Part shown: piece after piece, positions 57,236 to 64,000 of the stretch
Layout: every line of letters starts with the position of its first letter
Position numbering within the stretch: position 1 is the first letter of the stretch
Assembly: GCA_002393955.1 (NCBI GenBank)
Contig: DGSK01000002.1
Coordinates: 62,001-126,000, forward strand
Reading direction: 5' to 3'
DNA from: Lachnospiraceae bacterium UBA4364
Lineage (GTDB): Bacteria > Bacillota > Clostridia > Lachnospirales > Lachnospiraceae
Length of the DNA: 64,000 nucleotides
Notes under the pieces: generated by a model
What the model saw: the letters and a program-made list of their open reading frames with translations, nothing else
Database searches by the model: none
Told to the model about the DNA's origin: nothing
Position numbers and translations under genes: made by a program

Positions 57236-57264
57236 TTGACGTTTTTCTTAATTTATGTTAACTT
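57236..57264 (+). promoter_or_regulatory. Promoter ahead of the phosphodiester glycosidase gene
   Basis: TTGACG (57236-57241), 17 bp, TAACTT (57259-57264). The -10 is weak. Confidence 0.5.
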
Positions 57265-57303
57265 ATGCGGTGGAATTGCTATGATAAATTAAGAGAAGTT
57301 TTC

Positions 57304-58425
57304 ATGAAAAAAAGTCCCGAAATGAAAAATAACAAAAAGAACAGAAAAAAACGTGGTAACAGAGGCGGAGAAAGCATAGGAAGAAAGATTGGCAGATTTT
57401 TCGGACGTCTGACTATCTGGCTTCTGACAACACTTGTTATTTGCCTTGCGGGGGCATATGTTTTTTTCTATTACATAAACAAAGGACCGTCAGAGCATTT
57501 AAGGGATCTCTTTGTTACTTCTGTTATGGAATCCAGTGCAGGCGGAATTCTTGCAAGCCTTTATCTTTCGGAGGACGAGATTGCACTTATCCAGCAGAAA
57601 AATACCACTACCAGTTTTACTGAAATAACCGATACGACACTTGTTGATGCTATGGCGATGGAGCGGGCAAGAACTGCCTCTGAAAATTCATCGGATGCGG
57701 ATTTCAATGCAGATAACGATCCGGATGGTGACGGCATAGAATTACATGAGATAAGCGGTCCGATGTACCGCGGCATGATGATGATAGTATATGATCCGTC
57801 CAGGGTGAAGGTTGCGACCATAGACAACTATACCCACAGCCATGCCGGAAAGACATTAGAGGATCTTATCGCTGATTACGGTGCAGTCGGCGGAATAAAC
57901 GGTGGAAAGTATGAGGATACTGCAGGAATGGGTATCGGAGGATGGCCGGAAGGAATAGTTATTTCCGATGGAGAACTCCGCTTTGGTGACCGAGGAGGTT
58001 ACTATGGAGTTTATGGCTTTACGAATGATAATGTACTGGTGTGCGGAAATATGTCAGGACAGGCGGCACTTGATATGGGGGTACGTGATGCCGTTACCTT
58101 TGGTCCGGCGCTTATAGTAAATGGTGTGTCGGCGTCCTACAGCGGCGTGGGCAGCGGACTTAATCCCCGTACTGCCATTGGACAGCGGGCTGACGGTGCT
58201 GTTCTGCTTTTGGTCATTGAAGGCAGGAAAACATCATCAATGGGAGCTACCATGGGCGATCTTATAGAGATTATGGAAGAATATGGCGCAGTAAATGCTG
58301 CTAATCTGGACGGCGGTATGTCATCTGCAATGTGGTATATGGGAGAAAATGTGGTATCAAACAGTTCCATCAGGGGCGACCGTACTATGCCCACCGCATT
58401 TGTGGTAATGCCGAAGGAGGACTGA
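57304..58425 (+). CDS. Membrane-anchored phosphodiester glycosidase family protein (NAGPA domain)
   Basis: 373 residues. Very basic N-terminus (KKNRKKRGNRGGESIGRKIG), one membrane segment (about 38-58), a linker, and a C-terminal NAGPA-type domain (PF09992) with MIVYDPSRVKVATI, GAVGGINGGKYEDTAGMGIG, TFGPALIVNGV, NPRTAIGQRADGAVLLLVIEG and NAANLDGGMSSAMWY. Relatives remove sugars from phosphodiesters, for instance on wall polymers; the domain would face outside. ATG 57304 was chosen for the GAGAAG just upstream. The next gene starts one base after its stop. Confidence 0.85.
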   Translation: MKKSPEMKNNKKNRKKRGNRGGESIGRKIGRFFGRLTIWLLTTLVICLAGAYVFFYYINKGPSEHLRDLFVTSVMESSAGGILASLYLSEDEIALIQQKNTTTSFTEITDTTLVDAMAMERARTASENSSDADFNADNDPDGDGIELHEISGPMYRGMMMIVYDPSRVKVATIDNYTHSHAGKTLEDLIADYGAVGGINGGKYEDTAGMGIGGWPEGIVISDGELRFGDRGGYYGVYGFTNDNVLVCGNMSGQAALDMGVRDAVTFGPALIVNGVSASYSGVGSGLNPRTAIGQRADGAVLLLVIEGRKTSSMGATMGDLIEIMEEYGAVNAANLDGGMSSAMWYMGENVVSNSSIRGDRTMPTAFVVMPKED

Positions 58426-58426
58426 A

Positions 58427-60277
58427 ATGGCAAGGAGACGCCTTCCTGATTCAAAAATAAAAAGAGCTGACAGATACACTGAGGTTTCCGATGATACCCT
58501 GCAGTTTATCAACATTGTGGATTTTGATCCTGAGGATGATGACGATGATATTGATGCAGAGGACTACGGTCATCATTCCCGCTATGGCAGCAGGAACGGA
58601 CGAGGAGCGTCAGAGGATGAATACGACTACGAAGATGACGACTCTGATGAAGAATACGAAGAAGAAGATGACATCGATGAAGGCTACGAAGAAGAAGATG
58701 ATGATGACATTGATGAAGGCTACAATGACGAAGAAGATGACAGCGATGAAGGCTACGATGAAGAAGAAGATGATGACATTGATGAAGGCTGCGATGACGA
58801 AGAAGACGATGATACCGCTGAAGACTACGATGACGAAGAAGATGATGGCAACGATGAAAACTATGATGATAAGACTGATATCGATGATGCTTATGACGAA
58901 GATAATGAAGCCGGCAGTTATATAGATGATCCTGATGACGGATATGACGGACAGTTAGTACATGTGCGGCGCCGCCCGGCAGATTCTGTAAAGAAAGGAA
59001 AATCCCGTAACCCCAAAGATCAGGGTAATGCAAAGGCTGAAGGGAAGGCCGGAAAAAAGACAGAAAAGAAGGTCACAAAACCTGAACGGACAAAAGCAGC
59101 ACCCAAAAAAGATATAAAAAAAGAGTCTTCAAAGGCGGGGAAAAGAGAAAAGAATATAGAACAGGATGAATTAAGCCGAAAGAGAAAAAAAAGCTGGCTT
59201 ATTTTCTTTGCCCTGCTTTTTATCTGGTCTGCGATACTTGTAGGGGTAATAGTATACGGCCTTAACTATTTCTATAACTTCACGATCGACTATGAGAGAG
59301 CATATCAGGAAAGCCGGCCTGTGTTGTCCATGGGGGATATACTGGCACATTTTGAAAATGCCGACATAGATTATATCTACGAGAATATGGCTGAGAAGCC
59401 TCAGGTCAATGAATTTGAGACGGAAGCTGATCTCAAGGAGTATATGGGCTCGTTGTTAGAGGGCAAGACAATTAGCTTTAATGAGGCGTCCGGTTACAGT
59501 GAAGATACTCCTAACTATACTATAACTGCTGACGGTTATGCTGTTGCCGATCTTAAGCTGCGCAAGTCTTCAACAGAGGAAAGGGAGTACCATTTTCCGG
59601 TCTGGGAAATGACGGAACTTAATTTTTATACTGCACCCTCGGAAAGTTTTTCGGTTGAAGCCCCGGAAAACTATACCATACTCGTAAACGGTATTCCGCT
59701 TTCTTCGGATTATTGTGTTCAGAGCGGCATCGAATCCGAGGAAAACAAATATGTGGATCCCTACGGCCGTATCCCTGATCTTGCGGATTATTATGGGGAG
59801 GGATTCTATAAGCAGCCGGTTGTGACAGCACAGGACGCAAGCGGTGCGGAAGTAGCAGCTGTATATGATGAGGCTGAAGGCCGATATGAAGTGGGATTTT
59901 CTTCTGATTCTCCGGAAAGGGAGGCGCTGGAAGAACGGGCGATAAATCTTGCTATAACTTTTGCCAATTTTATTTCCGGTGATACTTCGATTGATAATCT
60001 TTCGCCATATTTCCCTTCGGGCAGCGAAGCACTGGCAATGATCAAACGTAATTCTTCAAATGAATTCTTCGCCTCCCACAGCAATGTCACAATTCAGAAT
60101 GAGGAAATAAGGGATTTTGTATGCTACAGTGAAGATGTATGCTATGTAGAAGCCTATATAGAACAGTCCATGCATGTATACGGTGCGGCGCAGAATCCGG
60201 TCATACTTCCCACTGACGGTCATTTCTATTTTGTCAAGATGGACGGAGTATGGAAAGTGGCAGGAATAAGGTATTAG
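58427..60277 (+). CDS. Acidic-repeat membrane protein
   Basis: 616 residues. Residues 30-175 are almost wholly Asp/Glu with Tyr/Gly in 10-12 residue tandem units (DEGYEEEDDDDI and variants, about eight copies), then about 80 strongly basic residues (KKGKSRNPKDQGNAKAEGK), one membrane segment (about 262-285) and an extracytoplasmic domain of about 320 residues with no recognised family (contains YAVADLKLRKSSTEEREYHF and a final FYFVKMDGVWKVAGIRY). AAGGAGG is 6 nt before ATG 58427. Directly after the glycosidase gene, so probably co-transcribed; a role in envelope assembly is a guess. Confidence 0.75.
   Translation: MARRRLPDSKIKRADRYTEVSDDTLQFINIVDFDPEDDDDDIDAEDYGHHSRYGSRNGRGASEDEYDYEDDDSDEEYEEEDDIDEGYEEEDDDDIDEGYNDEEDDSDEGYDEEEDDDIDEGCDDEEDDDTAEDYDDEEDDGNDENYDDKTDIDDAYDEDNEAGSYIDDPDDGYDGQLVHVRRRPADSVKKGKSRNPKDQGNAKAEGKAGKKTEKKVTKPERTKAAPKKDIKKESSKAGKREKNIEQDELSRKRKKSWLIFFALLFIWSAILVGVIVYGLNYFYNFTIDYERAYQESRPVLSMGDILAHFENADIDYIYENMAEKPQVNEFETEADLKEYMGSLLEGKTISFNEASGYSEDTPNYTITADGYAVADLKLRKSSTEEREYHFPVWEMTELNFYTAPSESFSVEAPENYTILVNGIPLSSDYCVQSGIESEENKYVDPYGRIPDLADYYGEGFYKQPVVTAQDASGAEVAAVYDEAEGRYEVGFSSDSPEREALEERAINLAITFANFISGDTSIDNLSPYFPSGSEALAMIKRNSSNEFFASHSNVTIQNEEIRDFVCYSEDVCYVEAYIEQSMHVYGAAQNPVILPTDGHFYFVKMDGVWKVAGIRY
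58650..58890 (+). repeat. 33-36 bp tandem repeats coding the acidic units
   Basis: Repeats built from GATGAAGGCTACGA followed by GAAGAAGATGATGAC, with divergent copies toward the end. In frame throughout, so copy number could change without frameshift. Confidence 0.75.
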
Positions 60278-60320
60278 ACAGTAAATCCATAAAGCTTTAT
60301 ATAGATATATATTTATGTTT

Positions 60321-60355
60321 GCCTCTGAGTGCAGATGATGACTCAGGGGCTTTTT
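60321..60355 (+). terminator. Terminator after the acidic-repeat gene
   Basis: GCCTCTGAGT / ACTCAGGGGC with a 10-nt loop followed by TTTTT. Confidence 0.8.
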
Positions 60356-60356
60356 G

Positions 60357-60386
60357 TTGAAAGTTATAGTGGTTTTGTGGTAAAAT
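60357..60386 (+). promoter_or_regulatory. Promoter of the following lipoprotein gene
   Basis: TTGAAA (60357-60362), 18 bp, TAAAAT (60381-60386). Confidence 0.55.
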
Positions 60387-60464
60387 ATTTTCTGTTCTTT
60401 TATGCACTCCGATAGTGTGAGTGAGGGGAAAAGGAATCATAAGCTGAACAAAAGGAGGAAAAAC

Positions 60465-62018
60465 ATGAAAAAAGGTATGAAAATGCTGTCACTGGCACTT
60501 GTGGCCGGATTGTCAGCAAGCATCCTGTCTGGCTGCAGTCTGTTCATGAACACACAGAAAGTAGTTGACAAGATGTTCGAGGCGCAGCCTGAGTCTGCAA
60601 CTAATGAGATGGAGTTTGATGTCGGCATTTCTTATGCGAGCCAGGGGATGAGTATGGATTTTGCTGTTTCAGGTGACGCAGAAGCAGAGGTGGTAAAGGA
60701 CGGGGATGATACAATGTCCCATTCGATCGTAAATGCCAAGCTTACTATTCCTGAGATGCTGACAAGCATGATAGGTGAAAACATCCCTAAGTACTCAACA
60801 GAGATTTACACAACCGGTGATGATACAGAGCAGACTGTATATATTTATGACTCCGAGGACAAGGAGTGGAGGGTGAACACTGCTGAGGTCGGTAAGGGAA
60901 TCGATGAAGAAAAGGTCGAGGAACTGCAGGAAGCCCTTAAGCAGGTCCTTTATAAGGCTGAACTTCAGAAGAAGAGCGAGAAGGTAGGTAGTGAGGACTG
61001 CTATGTTCTTAAGCTCAATACTACCGGTGAAGATTTTGAGGATGTTCTTGATGTCCTTCTTACCGTAGAGAATGAAGACGGTGAAAGCTTAAGGGATATG
61101 ATCGAGGACTCTGGTGATGTCACAGTCAAGGATATCAAATCAATGATGCAGTATGTTCAGGTTGATGCAACTATATATGCTTCAAAGAAAAAAGGATACT
61201 GCGTATCTTGTGAGGTGGACTTAAGCGAGACAGATCTTGCTGCTATGGTTAAGAAAGGTATGGATATAGCCGGTGTAAGCGAGGATGATTTTGGCGGTAT
61301 GTTCTCACCTGACGGGCTGTCATTTTCATCTTTCTATTTTAAGAATACAGCTTCCAATATAAATGAAACCGAAGTTGATATTCCTGATGATGTTAAGGAC
61401 GAGGCAGTAGAGGCCGGCTCGATGAGCGGAACGGTTGTGCCTGATGACGGCTTTTCTGATGATGGCCGTGGTGCCGGAGATGTCGATGTTGATCCGGATG
61501 CCGGTCTTGACAGCGGAAGTACGGGAACAGCTGTTGCTGACTCCGACCTTGATATCAATGCAGACGGAAGCGTAAACTTTGAGTATGAGGGCGGTGTGAT
61601 CACTCTTTATCCTTATGCAGATTATGAATTGGATATGACTTATTCCGACAGTTATTCTCTTTATTATGAGAATGACAGCTGGTCAAGCTATTATGTAAGC
61701 AAATATGCGCCCTATGACTTCCAGCAGTATACGGAGGATGAGAACTACATCCCTGACGGATTTACTTCTTATTCCGTTGATTATGACCTTTATAGTGACA
61801 GTGTAATGATCAATGGAACAAATGTATTAGTAGCTATCGAGGAAAAAGAGGAAAATGACGGCTGGCAGTACAAGTATGCATATATCCTTGTTCCTTACGA
61901 AAATTCATGGGGTGAGGAGGATGCACTGACCATATCCTTCAGTTCTTCCGATGTAGAAAACTGGACTCTGGATGATGTGAAGAAGGCTGCTTCAGAGATC
62001 CTTGCATATTACAATTAA
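60465..62018 (+). CDS. Large lipoprotein of unknown function
   Basis: 517 residues. Lipoprotein signal MKKGMKMLSLALVAGLSAS with lipobox LSGC. The first 290 mature residues resemble LolA/LppX-like lipid-binding folds in layout (long beta strands and an AMVKKGMDIAG helix; contains DFAVSGDAEAEVVKDGDD). After an acidic Gly/Ser-rich linker comes a second domain of about 120 residues (EYEGGVITLYPYADYELDMT). AAGGAGG is 6 nt before ATG 60465; the open frame upstream is not used. It ends at a strong terminator. No family assigned with certainty. Confidence 0.8.
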   Translation: MKKGMKMLSLALVAGLSASILSGCSLFMNTQKVVDKMFEAQPESATNEMEFDVGISYASQGMSMDFAVSGDAEAEVVKDGDDTMSHSIVNAKLTIPEMLTSMIGENIPKYSTEIYTTGDDTEQTVYIYDSEDKEWRVNTAEVGKGIDEEKVEELQEALKQVLYKAELQKKSEKVGSEDCYVLKLNTTGEDFEDVLDVLLTVENEDGESLRDMIEDSGDVTVKDIKSMMQYVQVDATIYASKKKGYCVSCEVDLSETDLAAMVKKGMDIAGVSEDDFGGMFSPDGLSFSSFYFKNTASNINETEVDIPDDVKDEAVEAGSMSGTVVPDDGFSDDGRGAGDVDVDPDAGLDSGSTGTAVADSDLDINADGSVNFEYEGGVITLYPYADYELDMTYSDSYSLYYENDSWSSYYVSKYAPYDFQQYTEDENYIPDGFTSYSVDYDLYSDSVMINGTNVLVAIEEKEENDGWQYKYAYILVPYENSWGEEDALTISFSSSDVENWTLDDVKKAASEILAYYN

Positions 62019-62076
62019 TAGCATAGGCAGGTTCGGAAGCGAATAAGCCGGGGTATGTGAAAATAAGATAATCAAT

Positions 62077-62110
62077 AAAACGGAGAGTGGATCGTCACTC
62101 TCCGTTTTTT
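62077..62110. terminator. Bidirectional terminator between convergent genes
   Basis: AAAACGGAGAGTG / CACTCTCCGTTTT, 13-bp perfect stem; TTTTTT on the plus side and TTTT on the minus side. It serves the lipoprotein gene (plus) and the FliD-like gene (minus). A further small palindrome AAAGCCC/GGGCTTT lies at about 62144-62161. Confidence 0.9.
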
Positions 62111-62209
62111 GTATGATGGGCATGCCGTAAGTCTTTGGTGAAAGCCCGCAAGGGCTTTGGCTGGAAACTTCGGCAAAAATGAAATGTCGGCCGGCGATTT
62201 CCTAAAAGG

Positions 62210-62926
62210 TTATACGCTCGTTGTGTAGGTAGAAGCAGCACCACTCTTAAGCAAAGCCGAGTTCGTATAGGAATTGGCAGAAGTATCGCCGGTAAGTGCA
62301 AGCGAGTAAATCTGCTCGGCTTTGTATTCAGCCTTGGATGCCCAGGAAGAGCTGCCCTTGAAAACATCGTTAAGGGTGCTCTCATTTGCCTTAAGGAACT
62401 TATCCTTATCAAAGCTGAGCTCTCCGTCGAAACCGATCTTTATTCCTGCCTTTTCAAGCATATTTCCGGATTCCTCGGTGAGGTTCTTAAGCCATTCTGT
62501 CTTTTGTGCAACGTTGCTGTAGAGGGAATCGGTTCCTTTTTTGATGAGGCTGTTGTAGCTCTTTACGAAATCCTCTACCTTTGCTGCTGATTCTTCTCTG
62601 TCGTCTTCTGCAAAAGAAAGGGAATTCAGTTTGTTGAATGAAGTAACAACGTTTCCGGCTGCGTTTGCTGTGTCTTTGATCTTTTTCTCGGCAGCTGCAA
62701 TATCTTCTTCGGAAGCCTGGGGCTTCGAATTGTAATATTTCTTCATCACTTTGTAGTAGCTGCCATTCTTTAATGCACTGTAATTGGTCAGATCGAACCC
62801 GACACTCTGATTTGCATTCGATGACGATGAATTCAGCGAAGAAAACAGATCTGTGGATTTATTATTATTCGAGCCGCCCAGTGATGAAAACAGTGTAGAA
62901 ATGTTTGATGTACCCGATACATTCAT
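62210..62926 (-). CDS. FliD-like (flagellar cap C-terminal domain) protein
   Basis: 238 residues from ATG 62926, with AAGGAG 8 nt upstream. The Ser/Asn-rich start (ISTLFSSLGGSNNNKSTDLF) is followed by a region with KSYNSLIKKGTDSLYSNVAQ, KIGFDGELSFDKDKFLKANE and VFKGSSSWASKAEYKAEQIY, the pattern of the C-terminal FliD domain (first-residue helices, DG.L..D...L segment). Standard FliD is at least twice as long and has a D2/D3 domain; here only the coiled-coil-type part remains. Possible roles are a cap-like or secreted protein. It is monocistronic and ends at the bidirectional terminator. Confidence 0.65.
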   Translation of the reverse strand: MNVSGTSNISTLFSSLGGSNNNKSTDLFSSLNSSSSNANQSVGFDLTNYSALKNGSYYKVMKKYYNSKPQASEEDIAAAEKKIKDTANAAGNVVTSFNKLNSLSFAEDDREESAAKVEDFVKSYNSLIKKGTDSLYSNVAQKTEWLKNLTEESGNMLEKAGIKIGFDGELSFDKDKFLKANESTLNDVFKGSSSWASKAEYKAEQIYSLALTGDTSANSYTNSALLKSGAASTYTTSV

Positions 62927-63017
62927 GATCATCACTCCTTTGATAAAAATGAAAGGCATCCATGCCACCTATTGATACAATTTAATCTTAACACAGTCAG
63001 AGGTGTTCGGCAAGCAC

Positions 63018-63908
63018 TTATTCCTTAATGCTGCCTATGTTTATATTGGCCATTATGCCGGATGAAAACAGTATGTAAACGACTAGTGAGGGCACCGTTG
63101 CCAGCAGCAGTATGCAGTATATGACCGGATCGGATCCGGTGCCGTAGCCTCCGGTAAGAGTTTTTAAGAACAGTGCTATGGTCTTCTTTTTTATATCCAG
63201 TAGTACCAGACTCTGATACAGGGTGTTGTTCCAGCTCATGGAAAAGTTAAATATGAGCTGGAGCAGTAGAGCGGGCTTAAGGATGGGCAGGATGATCCTG
63301 TTAAAGATCAGGAACTCAGGACAGCCGTCTATCCTTGCAGCCTCGATTATTTCGTGGAGTCTTAAGGAGTGCAGGTACATCCTGAGGAAATAAACGCAGG
63401 ATGGAATGGCCAGACCGACGAGGATGACCGGAATGATATTGTCGTACATGTGGAGCGCAAGTACTACCTTGAAAAATCCCACACTTCCGGCAATGGGCGG
63501 TATCATCAGGGAACAGATGACGCTTACCCAGAGTGCTTTCTTTCCTTTAAAGGAGTAGTGCTCGAAACCGTATGCGCACAGGGCTCCTATGTATGTGCCC
63601 AACAGAGCGCTGGAACCCGATATGATGCATGACCTTGCCATAATGGAGTAAAAGTCTTCTCCCATGCTCTTCATGTAGGATTTCACTTCGTTAAAGTTGG
63701 TGGCAAAGCTCCCCCCGGGCAGGAGGGAAAGCCCCTGAATGATTTCGTGGCTGGTCTTTGTGGAATTGATCACCATTACAAATATGGGGAAAATCGTGAT
63801 GATGCTTATTATGATGCAGACTGTGGTCCTGAATATCACAAGGAATACCTTACCTTTATGTCTTTTGGCATATTTCAGGCAGAGCGTAAGCTTTCTGGAA
63901 AATGACAT
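63018..63908 (-). CDS. Carbohydrate ABC transporter permease (MalG type)
   Basis: 296 residues, six membrane segments. MalG/LacG family: IFPIFVMVINSTKTSHEI, the EAA loop LHEIIEAARIDGCPEFLIFNRIILPILKP before the last segments, and FNFSMSWNNTLYQSLVLL. It forms a heterodimeric sugar channel with a MalF-type partner. ATG 63908 has AAAGGA 7 nt upstream. The frame stays open to the window edge (VPDIRRHKKAFEEYIRQKK precedes), so either an N-terminal extension or the end of an upstream gene lies in 63909-64000. The partner permease and binding protein would be further right. Confidence 0.88.
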   Translation of the reverse strand: MSFSRKLTLCLKYAKRHKGKVFLVIFRTTVCIIISIITIFPIFVMVINSTKTSHEIIQGLSLLPGGSFATNFNEVKSYMKSMGEDFYSIMARSCIISGSSALLGTYIGALCAYGFEHYSFKGKKALWVSVICSLMIPPIAGSVGFFKVVLALHMYDNIIPVILVGLAIPSCVYFLRMYLHSLRLHEIIEAARIDGCPEFLIFNRIILPILKPALLLQLIFNFSMSWNNTLYQSLVLLDIKKKTIALFLKTLTGGYGTGSDPVIYCILLLATVPSLVVYILFSSGIMANINIGSIKE

Positions 63909-64000
63909 TGTATTTTCCTTTTTTTGGCGGATGTATTCTTCAAAAGCTTTTTTATGTCTTCTGATATCGGGAACAGGTTTTTTGTAGATAAGGCAAAGGA

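Noticed and set aside
60402..60464. N-terminal extension of 21 codons for the lipoprotein at 60465.
   Set aside because: It overlaps the ribosome site AAGGAGG and would place a charged stretch before a perfect lipoprotein signal.

Overview
The window looks like a chromosomal segment of an anaerobic, low-to-mid GC Firmicute of the Lachnospiraceae, probably near Butyrivibrio. The evidence is the oxygen-sensitive ribonucleotide reductase NrdD, a type III glutamine synthetase, an AmtB-PII fusion, an ANTAR regulator, many c-di-GMP proteins and typical Firmicute Shine-Dalgarno sites. No tRNA or rRNA genes were seen, and no CRISPR array.

Layout. (1) 1-3.1 kb: nrdD (minus strand, runs off the left edge, with promoter and NrdR box), divergent from rlmI. 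(2) 3.2-9.7 kb: an accessory graveyard. It holds a DUF3800/PBECR-like chimeric remnant, a serine recombinase next to a pair of 26-bp inverted sites that enclose a promoter (candidate phase switch for three downstream orphan genes), a mobilisation remnant with an array of hairpins, a decapitated tyrosine integrase, a broken metallophosphoesterase, an Rpn/PD-(D/E)XK nuclease and a broken HD-GYP gene. (3) 9.8-12.4 kb: a zinc-uptake locus in decay (znuA intact, znuB a fragment, no znuC). (4) 12.4-21.6 kb: signalling and cell-envelope genes, including a binding-protein/diguanylate-cyclase pair and a 1286-residue membrane/propeller/GGDEF fusion. (5) 21.7-28.3 kb: flippase, GNAT, RidA, a glycosyltransferase with 11-residue repeats and a GH13 glucosidase.

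(6) 28.3-48.7 kb is the core: glnN (GS III), amtB-glnB fusion, purF, gltB, gltD, pyrG, carA, carB, a structured RNA, a divergent GlnA-like protein and an ANTAR antiterminator. Genes that take up ammonium and make glutamine sit beside four glutamine amidotransferases that spend it. Leaders of gltB, glnN and amtB carry intrinsic terminators that overlap small hairpins with a hexaloop having A at position 1 and G at position 4, the signature of ANTAR binding sites; the gltB leader has two. The ANTAR protein encoded in the same cluster is the obvious candidate partner.

(7) 48.7-62.1 kb: clpB behind a degenerate CIRCE, then rsuA, pepT, a PrsA-like lipoprotein, glyA, a phosphodiester glycosidase, an acidic-repeat membrane protein and a large lipoprotein. 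(8) 62.1-64 kb, minus strand: a FliD-like protein and a sugar ABC permease.
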